A stretch of DNA of 11,792 nucleotides, from positions 1 through 11,792 of the forward strand of contig CAZYDG010000001.1 in the NCBI GenBank assembly GCA_964645835.1. Reading direction: 5' to 3'. Each line of letters starts with the position of its first letter. The first letter of the stretch is position 1. The translations under genes were made by a program, and so were the position numbers. Origin of the DNA: CAZBME01 sp964645835. Lineage in GTDB: Bacteria > Desulfobacterota > Syntrophia > Syntrophales > UBA8958. Below the pieces are notes generated by a model that was given only the letters and a program-made list of their open reading frames with translations, did no database searches and had not been told where the DNA came from. Shown here piece by piece: positions 1 through 6,028 of the stretch.

Positions 1-137
1 CGATCTTTGATCGGCCGTTTTTTCAGAGAACTACCACCAATTTACGGGGCACAGTGGCTACTTGAATGGCGGAATGACGTCGCTTATTGTTAAAGAACAG
101 ATACTTATACTCGTTTAAATGTGTGCGAAAGTTGAGT
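1..137. repeat. Left arm of 137-bp terminal inverted repeat
   Basis: Bases 1-137 are the exact reverse complement of 11652-11788. Identity stops abruptly after GTTGAGT (131-137), the behaviour expected at the end of an insertion element whose body lies outside the window to the left. The arm has a short palindrome (CGATC, TTT loop, GATCG, 1-13) followed by a T run at 18-23, resembling a terminator for a gene lying outside. No transposase domain can be recognised in 137 bp, so no IS family is assigned. The repeat probably caused the sequence to end here (assembly break); that is inference. Confidence 0.85.
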
Positions 138-250
138 TAAATACCATAGCTTCACGCCCGATGGAGTAACCAGAAGAAAAAGCCCCCTCGTGAAATTCCC
201 CATACGACCCGGATTTTGATAAACATCCTGGCACGTCTCTGGACAAACAG
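138..250 (-). pseudogene. Remnant of a P4-type tyrosine integrase, N-terminal piece
   Basis: Read on the minus strand, one frame gives RGLFLLVTPSGVKLWYL (about 188-138). This matches from memory the conserved N-terminal arm-binding segment of P4-family phage and island integrases (pattern GLFLLVTPSGSKLWRFKYR). It is open upstream to about 248 but lacks the usual integrase start, so the 5' part is probably degenerate too. The match ends exactly where the 137-bp repeat begins: the tryptophan-tyrosine-leucine codons abut ACTCAAC, and the frame then hits a stop at 105-107. The repeated element therefore seems to have inserted into the integrase gene. The position beside the 3' end of ssrA, a classic island integration target, supports the call. 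Only about 17 residues carry the similarity. Confidence 0.55.
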
Positions 251-284
251 CAAGAAAAAACCCGCTATTTCTAACGGGTTTTGG
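251..284 (-). terminator. Rho-independent terminator downstream of ssrA
   Basis: On the minus strand AAAACCCGTTA pairs with TAGCGGGTTTT around a GAAA loop (one G-T pair), followed by further T residues. It lies about 30 bp past the tmRNA 3' CCA end and would end the ssrA transcript. It is nearly symmetrical and might also work on the plus strand. Similar hairpins are common at attachment sites next to tRNA and tmRNA genes. Confidence 0.75.
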
Positions 285-306
285 ACTTCTTTGGACTGTG
301 TTGGAT
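281..306. repeat. Three TTGGAC/T motifs in 10-bp phase beside ssrA
   Basis: TTGGAC starts at 281 and 291, and TTGGAT at 301, giving an exact 10-bp period on one face of the helix. The series ends 8 bp from the tmRNA 3' end. Phased GTCCAA-type repeats between a tRNA or tmRNA 3' end and an integrase gene are a familiar feature of island attachment regions, so these are probably remnants of integrase or excisionase binding sites. The assignment rests on position plus the neighbouring integrase remnant. Confidence 0.5.
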
Positions 307-313
307 TACGTCC

Positions 314-670
314 TGGTGGAGGTGGCGGGAGTTGAACCCGCGTCCGAAAATATTCCACTGCAGTTTCTACGTACATATCCTTTGATTTGAATTCGCCTTC
401 CGAATCCCCCAAAGGCAGGGTAAACAGTCGGCTAGCCCAGTGAGTTTTTGCCTCATTTCCCCCGGGCGAGAAAAATCAGCTATCCTGTCTAAATGACGCC
501 CTGATCTGGCCAGGCAGGCAAAGCCAGTAGGACGTTAGCCGACGCTATGCGGCTAAAGCGTAATCGTAATTGTTTGCGATTATATGTTTCCTACCTGTTT
601 AACGAGGCCTGTAGGAACCTCGGTACGCTTCTACAGCTTCAACTATCCCCGTCGAAACCGTGACACCCCC
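314..670 (-). ncRNA. ssrA: Transfer-messenger RNA (tmRNA)
   Basis: The 357-nt RNA begins GGGGGTGTCACGG and ends in a T-arm (GGACGCGGGTTCAACTCCCG) followed by CACCTCCACCA. The 5' GGGGGTG pairs with the 3' CACCTCC to give a seven-pair acceptor stem carrying the G3-U wobble that directs alanylation. The CCA is encoded. The message part encodes the tag ANNYDYALAA and a TAG stop at 545-577. tmRNA with SmpB enters ribosomes stalled on broken mRNAs, adds the tag so the product is degraded, and releases the ribosome. It has an upstream promoter (709-737) and a downstream hairpin (251-284). The smpB partner is at 5552-6025. The call is secure; the 5' end is the inferred RNase P processing point. Confidence 0.97.
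545..577 (-). CDS. tmRNA proteolysis tag ANNYDYALAA
   Basis: Inside ssrA the resume codon GCA (575-577) opens ten codons, Ala-Asn-Asn-Tyr-Asp-Tyr-Ala-Leu-Ala-Ala, then TAG (545-547). The C-terminal Ala-Leu-Ala-Ala is the degron read by ClpXP in bacteria generally. There is no start codon of its own: translation switches in from the stalled mRNA. Confidence 0.9.
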   Translation of the reverse strand, partial: ANNYDYALAA

Positions 671-708
671 ATATATTCATTTGAAAGAACATGTATAGCA
701 TTTAAGAC

Positions 709-737
709 AATATAGATGCTAGACGCTGAAAAGTCAA
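709..737 (-). promoter_or_regulatory. Sigma-70 type promoter of ssrA
   Basis: On the minus strand a -35 TTGACT (737-732) and a -10 TATATT (714-709) are separated by 17 bp. Each differs from consensus at one position. Transcription would start near 702, leaving a leader of about 30 nt to be removed by RNase P before the mature end at 670. Confidence 0.65.
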
Positions 738-821
738 CAGTAGTCTGCTGAAATAGCGGTCTATCGGAAAATGCATAGAGATTGCAGCGCTCCCTGCGGT
801 AACTCCTAAGAACCATGCAGA

Positions 822-958
822 GTCATTGCGAGCAAAGCGCGGCAATCTTGCTTTTAGATCGCCATGCGGTCCGCAGGACCACTCGCGATGACAAGGCTGA
901 TGTTTCTTGACTCAATAACTCCGAAGTGAAGCGACCGGGGTCAGTTAATCGCAATGAC
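822..958. repeat. REP-like palindromic repeat in the ssrA-Sel1 spacer
   Basis: GTCATTGCGAG (822-832) faces its near-inverse CTCGCGATGAC (882-892; 10 of 11 pairs), with a third, shorter copy TCGCAATGAC at 949-958. Phrases such as 'AGCAAAGCGCGGCAATC' and 'GAAGTGAAGCGACCG' between them are typical of a palindromic repeat scattered through deltaproteobacterial genomes. The spacer 671-1002 holds the ssrA promoter and this repeat; I see no gene in it and no clear terminator for the Sel1 gene. Confidence 0.6.
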
Positions 959-1002
959 AAAATTGGGTTCGAATTTTTCAACAACTGCATCAGCAGGACA
1001 AG

Positions 1003-1959
1003 TTACTTTTTCTTAGGCTGTTCACTGGCCAATTTCTTTGCCCTGCTCTGCCACTTCTCGGCTTCCTCACGATCTTGAATCAGGCCCACCGGATTGTGGT
1101 ACTTTGTCCGCAGAGCTTCATCCGTCATGTTATAGTCCTGCTTCTTCGCCTCTTCAAACCACTTCAGGGCTTCGCCTGCGTCTTTCTTCACACCCCATCC
1201 ATTCTGATACAGGGTGGCGAGATTGACCTGGGCCTTGGCGTAGCCCTGTTGGGCACTTTTCTCATACCAACTCGCTGCCGCTTTATAATCCTGTTTTACA
1301 CCTTGCCCTTGATGAAACATCACCCCGAGATTGTTTTGCCCCATCGCATCGTTATTTTCAGCAGCCTGTGCATAGTATTTGGCGGCTTTGGCAAAGTCTT
1401 GGGGTTTCACGTCTCCAAGATAATAGGACTCGGCGGCCTTCATTGATGCCCGGATATCACCTTTTTGCGCCGTTCGTTCGAACGTGCCCGTGAAAACCGT
1501 GGCCACTTTGGATGCTGCCAGAAAATGGCCCTTTTGATCGGCAGAATAAATCTTTACCGCGTCTTCGTTCGCAACATAAACATCCGTGGCTGTCACTACT
1601 CCGGCCGCCTTGACGATAAGCGGATTCTTAACGCTCATGTCAGCAAGAACCTTATTGGCATCTACAACGGAATTTACGTAATAGCCACTGCCATGGGCCA
1701 GGAAGACATCTTTAGCAAGTTTTGACGGATCATATAGGACTTCTTGATTCTCAGTAAATATCCGGCTGAAAAAGGCCGGTCTGAATTCCTGATCGGCGGC
1801 ATCAATAATCAAGCCGTCATATGGAACATCCAGGGCTGGTGTCTCGGCAGGCTGATAGGCTTTTGCGGCTTCCAGCCTTTTCATGACTTCTTTGTTCTTG
1901 AAAAGGGATGAATAATTCCTTGCCAATAGACCTTGGGTACCCCATAAATCGAGCCGCAT
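1003..1959 (-). CDS. C-terminal part of frameshifted Sel1-repeat exported protein
   Basis: This open frame of 318 codons continues the gene at 1881-3842 after a one-base shift. It is not an independent gene: no Shine-Dalgarno precedes its ATG, and the same frame stays open upstream, giving WLPGEKKLFETYSEPDQAAV just before the ATG. Residues about 45-145 carry a segment with PYDGLIIDA and NPLIVKAAGV plus TDVYVANEDAVKI. That resembles, from memory, the conserved block of some LPP20-like exported proteins (GLVVDARG ... NPLVVKA ... NEDA). Residues about 172-275 hold three further Sel1 repeats (LGVMFHQGQGVKQDYKAAASWYEKSA is the clearest, at 211 onward, with the next repeat ending in WFEEAKK). The lysine-rich tail ends QPKKK. 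Its role is unknown; Sel1 repeats usually act as protein-binding scaffolds. Confidence 0.7.
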   Translation of the reverse strand: MRLDLWGTQGLLARNYSSLFKNKEVMKRLEAAKAYQPAETPALDVPYDGLIIDAADQEFRPAFFSRIFTENQEVLYDPSKLAKDVFLAHGSGYYVNSVVDANKVLADMSVKNPLIVKAAGVVTATDVYVANEDAVKIYSADQKGHFLAASKVATVFTGTFERTAQKGDIRASMKAAESYYLGDVKPQDFAKAAKYYAQAAENNDAMGQNNLGVMFHQGQGVKQDYKAAASWYEKSAQQGYAKAQVNLATLYQNGWGVKKDAGEALKWFEEAKKQDYNMTDEALRTKYHNPVGLIQDREEAEKWQSRAKKLASEQPKKK

Positions 1960-3842
1960 GACAGAGACGGCCGCCTGATCCGGTTCACTGTAGGTTTCGA
2001 ATAGTTTCTTCTCGCCAGGCAGCCACCCGATTCAAGTAGCACGGTTTTCTTCTCATCGCTGATTACCGGTATTTTCTGTATCTTTAGCAGATCGTTTGCT
2101 GCGACAACCTGGGCGGCCCGTAAGGCCTGTGGCTTCCGCAAGGATTCTTTTCTCTCTTTTACCACCGGATAACCGTATTGCTCTGCAATCATGGAACCTC
2201 TCATCAGCGCGCTCTCAGCATCAAGGGAAAGGAAAATATTCTTTTCTTGCCGCCATTTACGGACCGCTTCCTTGGGCGACATAGGATCTCCCAGACCGTT
2301 GCGGTACAGGACTGCCAGCTTTTCCATAGCCGTCCTATTCTGGACGCTTGCGGCCTTGCGCAACCATTTTCGCGCCTGCTGATAGTCGGGCGGCCCATCC
2401 TTGCCCTTCAGGTAATTCAGGCCCACCCTTGTTTGCGCCTTGTCATTGCCGAGCTCTGCCGCTTGCAGGAGCCATTTCACCGCTTCCACTTTATCCGGTT
2501 TTTCCGTTTCATAAATCCCGACCAGTTTGTAAGCGGCAGAGGCGTTGCCCTTCTCAGCAGCCTTGCGATACCAGTCCGCTGCCTGGGGGATATCTTTGGC
2601 AATATCTTGCCCCCCGCTGTATAAATCACCCAGGGCTTCCATGGCTTCCAACCCATCGTTTTTTTTCAGCGCCATCCGGTAATATGCCAACGCCTTATTA
2701 AGATCCCGGGGAACGCCCTCACCGAAACGGTAGACGGCGGCTATCCGGATATAATGATCGGAATCTATCTCCGCCAGCTTTATATGCCATTTCATGGCTT
2801 CGTTCATGTCCTTTGGAACATCTTTGCCGCTTTCATAGAGGCTGATCAGCTGCTTGATGGCAACCGTCTCCCCTTTCTCAGCGGCCATTCGGTACCATTT
2901 CACGGCCTCCGTTATGTCCTTCGGGATGACCTTACCTGCATGATAGATCTTCGCAACCTTCAGGCCATATTCGCCATCCTGTTCGGCAATCTTCTTGTAC
3001 CATACAATCGCCACCATCAGATCTTTGGGAACGCCCTCCCCTTTTTCGTAGATGGTCGCCAGGGACTTCATCGCAGATATATCTCTTTTATCCGCGGCCA
3101 TTTTGTAGTATTTGACGGCTTCCGTTATATCTTTGGGAACAATCTTCCCTTCCCGTAACAGATCCCCCAATTTCACCTGTGTTCGGACGTCTCCGGCATC
3201 TGCCGCCAGGCGGTACCATTTCAACATTTCCATGTAGTTCTTTTTTGAGCGATGGATATCTCCGATCTCCGCATAAGCATCGGGATATCCGTTTTCTCCG
3301 GCCCGTTGAAACCATATGATTTTCTCGTCTTCACGACCCAGCAATTGCGCCAGGGTTAACTGGGCATAGGCGCAATTGCCATCCGCTGCCCGGCGATACC
3401 ATTTGATGGATTCTTCCTGGTTTTGGGGGAAATTATAAAGCGATGCTAGCAAGAGTTGGACTGCCGTATCGTCTTTGTCTGCCTTTTGCCTGTATTGCTT
3501 GATCTTGTCTGATAGCCCTTTGGGCAATTTCTTCGTTTTTCCGATGGCTTTTTTGATTATTTCAACCCGCAGAGGATCGATTGTCGCTTCACCCTTTTTG
3601 AACCATTCTTCAGCCTTTTTTCGGTCCTTGGTAACCCCCGAACCGGTATCGTACAGGAGGCCGATGCGGAAACAAGCCACCGCATCTCCCAGCTCAGCCG
3701 ATTTTTTCAAGTTTTCCATGGTTTCAAGACAAAGAGAAAAGGAAGGCAAAAGCATTTGTAAAAAAATCCCTAAGACAATGGCCACCATAAGGAATAATCT
3801 TCTTTTCCCCCTTACCGTCATTGCACCTTGATCATCCATCAT
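1881..3842 (-). CDS. Exported Sel1-repeat protein, N-terminal part (frameshifted)
   Basis: The frame has 653 codons, but the last 47 or so (after ESG at about 604-606) are out-of-frame sequence. GGGAGGA precedes two consecutive ATGs; the second (3839) has the better spacing. A basic segment (RGKRR, 11-15) and a hydrophobic stretch about 16-36 look like a signal peptide or a single membrane anchor. From about 43 to 525 run roughly twelve Sel1-type alpha-alpha repeats of about 36 residues. Their phrases recur, as in 'EAVKWYRMAAEKGE', 'YEKGEGVPKDL' and 'DWYRKAAEKGNASAAYKL'. Sel1 repeats form TPR-like solenoids that hold protein partners. The gene follows 3876-4382 by 33 bp, so they are probably one operon. 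Partners and function are not evident. Confidence 0.8.
   Translation of the reverse strand: MMDDQGAMTVRGKRRLFLMVAIVLGIFLQMLLPSFSLCLETMENLKKSAELGDAVACFRIGLLYDTGSGVTKDRKKAEEWFKKGEATIDPLRVEIIKKAIGKTKKLPKGLSDKIKQYRQKADKDDTAVQLLLASLYNFPQNQEESIKWYRRAADGNCAYAQLTLAQLLGREDEKIIWFQRAGENGYPDAYAEIGDIHRSKKNYMEMLKWYRLAADAGDVRTQVKLGDLLREGKIVPKDITEAVKYYKMAADKRDISAMKSLATIYEKGEGVPKDLMVAIVWYKKIAEQDGEYGLKVAKIYHAGKVIPKDITEAVKWYRMAAEKGETVAIKQLISLYESGKDVPKDMNEAMKWHIKLAEIDSDHYIRIAAVYRFGEGVPRDLNKALAYYRMALKKNDGLEAMEALGDLYSGGQDIAKDIPQAADWYRKAAEKGNASAAYKLVGIYETEKPDKVEAVKWLLQAAELGNDKAQTRVGLNYLKGKDGPPDYQQARKWLRKAASVQNRTAMEKLAVLYRNGLGDPMSPKEAVRKWRQEKNIFLSLDAESALMRGSMIAEQYGYPVVKERKESLRKPQALRAAQVVAANDLLKIQKIPVISDEKKTVLLESGGCLARRNYSKPTVNRIRRPSLSCGSIYGVPKVYWQGIIHPFSRTKKS
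2026..2028 (-). other. Single-base frameshift site in the Sel1 gene
   Basis: On the minus strand the gene reads GAATCGGGTGGCTGCC. With four G instead of three it would read Glu-Ser-Gly-Trp-Leu-Pro-Gly-Glu and run without a stop into the 1003-1959 frame. That gives one uninterrupted protein of 946 residues with continuous domain logic. The run CCC at 2026-2028 on the plus strand is the likely point of loss. A sequencing homopolymer error and a real mutation cannot be told apart here. Confidence 0.75.
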
Positions 3843-3875
3843 CGTCCTCCCTTGAGATCTTCCACACCCAACCGG

Positions 3876-4382
3876 CTATTGGAAATCATAGGTCAAAGAG
3901 CTCCTGAAAGCCCTTCCTTCATCTTTATAGTCCTTCAGATTTCTGATCAACTTTGCCGCCAAATCCGGGCTCGAATATTTATTCTTATTGGTTTTTACCC
4001 ATTCAATCATCCGAGGGTAATCCGGAACCTGGGTGTAGTTGACCTGGACCCATTTTTCCCCTTTGCCCTTTTTCGAACCTTTGCTTTTTACAATCACCAT
4101 GATTTCCTGTCTCACACCTTCCTCCAGGACGTCGATTTTTGCCTTTGCAGGCTCCACAACAAGATTCTCAGAGGTATAAAAAGAAGCATCGACATTGCGG
4201 GTTGTTCCTATCTGCGAGGTGAAGACGATCTTCACCTTGACCGGTTTTGAAAAACGACCAGGCTCTTCAGGCTGAATATCGACCAGGAGGTTATTAGGAA
4301 CAGGATATCTCGCAGGAGGGGACCCAAGGACGGGGGTTGCAATAAGAAGCGCGGCAATAATGGTCGTTTTGAACCATTTCAT
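3876..4382 (-). CDS. Small exported protein of unknown function
   Basis: The product has 168 residues. A typical signal peptide (MKWFKTTIIAALLIATPVLG) suggests export, with cleavage near residue 20. The mature part begins proline-rich, then alternates hydrophobic residues as in beta strands (VKVKIVF, VVEPAKAKIDVL, EIMVIVKS, WVQVNY at about 48-116). It passes a basic linker KGSKKGKGEK (101-110) and ends in a helical stretch (LAAKLIRNLKDYK, 141-153). It has no cysteine, and no catalytic motif is visible. AGAGG precedes the ATG by about 10 nt, and a sigma-70 promoter lies upstream at 4465-4493. It is the first gene of a unit with the Sel1 protein and divergent from another exported unknown, so the three may serve one envelope process. 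I do not recognise the family. Confidence 0.8.
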   Translation of the reverse strand: MKWFKTTIIAALLIATPVLGSPPARYPVPNNLLVDIQPEEPGRFSKPVKVKIVFTSQIGTTRNVDASFYTSENLVVEPAKAKIDVLEEGVRQEIMVIVKSKGSKKGKGEKWVQVNYTQVPDYPRMIEWVKTNKNKYSSPDLAAKLIRNLKDYKDEGRAFRSSLTYDFQ

Positions 4383-4464
4383 CGATGGAGACCTCTCATA
4401 TGGAAAAGAATGGTTGAAGGAATGAAAGTCAAATCAGCCAAAATCGATGGTCTAATTGTTTGAA

Positions 4465-4493
4465 TTCATACCATAACGATCTCGAGCTGACAA
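4465..4493 (-). promoter_or_regulatory. Sigma-70 type promoter for the 4382/Sel1 operon
   Basis: On the minus strand TTGTCA (4493-4488) and TATGAA (4470-4465) stand 17 bp apart, about 80 bp before the ATG at 4382. Matches to consensus are five of six and four of six. For the divergent plus-strand gene I see no convincing promoter in the same 178-bp spacer. Confidence 0.5.
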
Positions 4494-4561
4494 TTTTTTT
4501 TGTTGCGGTTTTCCATCATCCGCCATAGACTTCATGATCATGGTCAGTGAGGAGGGCAATT

Positions 4562-5371
4562 ATGAATCATAGAAAAACCATCATCGTGCTCTGGCTTACC
4601 GCCGCATTGATGCTGTCCCTCTCATCCGCCTGGGCAGCACCAAAGAAAGCCGTGAAAAAAGGAACATCGGATAATATAACGCAAAAAAAGATCACGCAAT
4701 GCGCCGCAACATTGATGTTTACCAGTTACGTACTCTATGACGGCGAAACAGCGCGCAATGATAAATTACGGGGGGTTTACGACTTTATTCTGCTGGAAAG
4801 CAACGTGCTTGAGATGCCATGTAATGGCAAGCTTGAGTTCGAAGCTCAGGCGAACGACCCTTTTCCATCCGATGTGTCCGAGGGAATGGGGTTTGCACTG
4901 TACCGGAAATCGCTCAAAGGACGGCTATCGCCGGACAGATCCAAGGTCGAAGAGATGACATACACCGAAAGCCGGACTTTATACCGAGCAAAAAAGGCGC
5001 CTCAAGCTCCGGACAATCAACAGACAGCCAGTTGGCGGCTTACCATGCGGGATATCCCTATGGCCAGCCGCAACTTGGCCGGTGACAGGACTACGACCAT
5101 CTACAGGATATCGCGGGCCGATCAGTTACGAAATGACTATGTCGATCTCGAACCGCATATTCAAAACGCCTCTTTCGAGATCGTTTATCCCGACGGCAAG
5201 ACAATGTTTGTCAAGCGGTTCTATCCCAATAAGACGACATGGAATCCCGTTTCAGGGCCTATCAGCCCACAGGAAGCGTTCCATAATATGCAGCGGCAAA
5301 AGATTCCCGAAATATTCCTGCGAATGGAAATCGGCGCCGATGTTCTCCGCGAGGATTTGACGCCGAGATAA
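4562..5371 (+). CDS. Exported protein of unknown function
   Basis: The protein has 269 residues from the ATG at 4562, which GAGGAGG precedes by 6 nt. An in-frame GTG at 4547 overlaps that Shine-Dalgarno and is rejected as the start. A signal peptide spans about 1-26 (basic NHRK, hydrophobic core, cleavage after SSAWAA). A lysine-rich linker (28-43) leads to a domain with two cysteines, C47 and C87, which could form a disulfide outside the cytoplasm. Phrases such as 'SYVLYDGE', 'RLSPDRSKVEEMTYTESRTL' and 'NASFEIVYPDGKTMFVKRFYP' suggest a mostly beta protein. No catalytic motif or lipobox is visible. It is divergent from the 4382/Sel1 pair, also exported. I do not recognise the family and propose no function. 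Confidence 0.8.
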   Translation: MNHRKTIIVLWLTAALMLSLSSAWAAPKKAVKKGTSDNITQKKITQCAATLMFTSYVLYDGETARNDKLRGVYDFILLESNVLEMPCNGKLEFEAQANDPFPSDVSEGMGFALYRKSLKGRLSPDRSKVEEMTYTESRTLYRAKKAPQAPDNQQTASWRLTMRDIPMASRNLAGDRTTTIYRISRADQLRNDYVDLEPHIQNASFEIVYPDGKTMFVKRFYPNKTTWNPVSGPISPQEAFHNMQRQKIPEIFLRMEIGADVLREDLTPR

Positions 5372-5380
5372 ACAGCCCGC

Positions 5381-5403
5381 TTATTCTCGATTCCGCTCCC
5401 GCA
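5381..5403 (-). repeat. Detached second copy of the smpB 3' end
   Basis: On the minus strand this reads CGG GAG CGG AAT CGA GAA TAA after a TTG codon, i.e. LRERNRE and stop. The true end of smpB (5552-5574) reads LRERNRG and stop. Across 23 bp, 20 positions match, with 13 in a row; the differences AAC/AAT and CGC/CGA are silent. It lies 149 bp beyond the smpB stop, with the REPIN-like element between. It looks like an older smpB end displaced by an insertion, or a duplication made by one. Confidence 0.55.
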
Positions 5404-5411
5404 AGTAAGAA

Positions 5412-5481
5412 CTGTAGGGTGGATGAAGCGAAGCGCATCCACCATCCGCCGGTGGAACCGCTTCGCTTGTTCCACCCTACA
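5412..5481. repeat. REPIN-like double hairpin
   Basis: TGTAGGGTGGA (5413-5423) and TCCACCCTACA (5471-5481) are exact inverse copies. Inside are two hairpins. GGTGGATG pairs with CATCCACC (5418-5425 and 5436-5443), and GGTGGAAC pairs with GTTCCACC (5451-5458 and 5469-5476), each around a 10-nt loop rich in GCTTCGC. Two REP units facing each other are the definition of a REPIN, mobilised by RAYT transposases. The first half recurs, inverted, at 8372-8412. The rest of the spacer (5482-5551) has only a GC-rich palindrome at 5523-5538. Confidence 0.7.
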
Positions 5482-5551
5482 ATGAAATAAGCGAAGCTTT
5501 TGGCGCAACGCAGTAGACGTGTCCCCCTCTGGAGGGGGTGCAGGTGGAGGT

Positions 5552-6025
5552 TTATCCGCGGTTCCGCTCCCGCAGAGCCCTTTGCATATCCCGGCGGTCA
5601 TCTTTCTGCTTCAAGTCTTCCCGCTTGTCATAGAGCTTCTTGCCGCTGCCCACGCCGATTTCTACCTTCACCTTGCCATTCTTGAAATAGACTTTCAAAG
5701 GTACAAGCGTAAGACCCTTTTCACGCGATTTTCCGTATAGTTTTTTGATTTCCCGGTTATGGAGGAGGAGCTTCCGGGTCCGCAACGGCTCGTGATTATA
5801 ACGGTTCCCATGGCTGTAAGGGCTTACATGCATGTCATGGAGCCAGACCTCCCCGTCCTTCACCATGGCGTAACTGTCCTTGAGTTTCACCCGGCCCTCG
5901 CGGATCGACTTTACCTCAGTGCCTACGAGGACGATGCCCGCCTCATAGGTGTCACCAATAAAATAGTTGAGCCGGGCCGTCTTGTTCTGGGCAATGATCT
6001 TCTCGCCTGTATCTTTCTTTGCCAC
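5552..6025 (-). CDS. smpB: SmpB, tmRNA-binding protein
   Basis: The 157-residue product matches SmpB along its length. Landmarks are NKTARLNYFIGDTYEAGIVL near 14-33, GTEVKSIREGRVKLKDSYA (35-53), HVSPYSHGN (66-74), HEPLRTRKLLLH (78-89) and a basic C-terminal tail (KKLYDKREDLKQKDDRRDM). SmpB folds as an OB-type barrel that binds the tRNA-like part of tmRNA. Its basic tail occupies the empty mRNA channel of stalled ribosomes. The start is a GTG, with AAAGGA nine nt upstream inside the last codons of the ttcA-like gene; the two genes are 3 bp apart, so translation is likely coupled. The tail ends LRERNRG, and a second copy of this end lies at 5381-5403. ssrA is in the same window. Confidence 0.97.
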   Translation of the reverse strand: MAKKDTGEKIIAQNKTARLNYFIGDTYEAGIVLVGTEVKSIREGRVKLKDSYAMVKDGEVWLHDMHVSPYSHGNRYNHEPLRTRKLLLHNREIKKLYGKSREKGLTLVPLKVYFKNGKVKVEIGVGSGKKLYDKREDLKQKDDRRDMQRALRERNRG

Positions 6026-6028
6026 CGC

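Noticed and set aside
152..412. Minus-strand frame of 86 codons
   Set aside because: It runs through the tmRNA 3' half and the terminator hairpin and has proline runs typical of non-coding GC-rich DNA. Only another frame in 138-250 carries integrase similarity.
5523..5538. CCCCCTCTGGAGGGGG as the smpB terminator
   Set aside because: The stem is good but no T run follows on either strand, so it is more likely part of the intergenic repeat.
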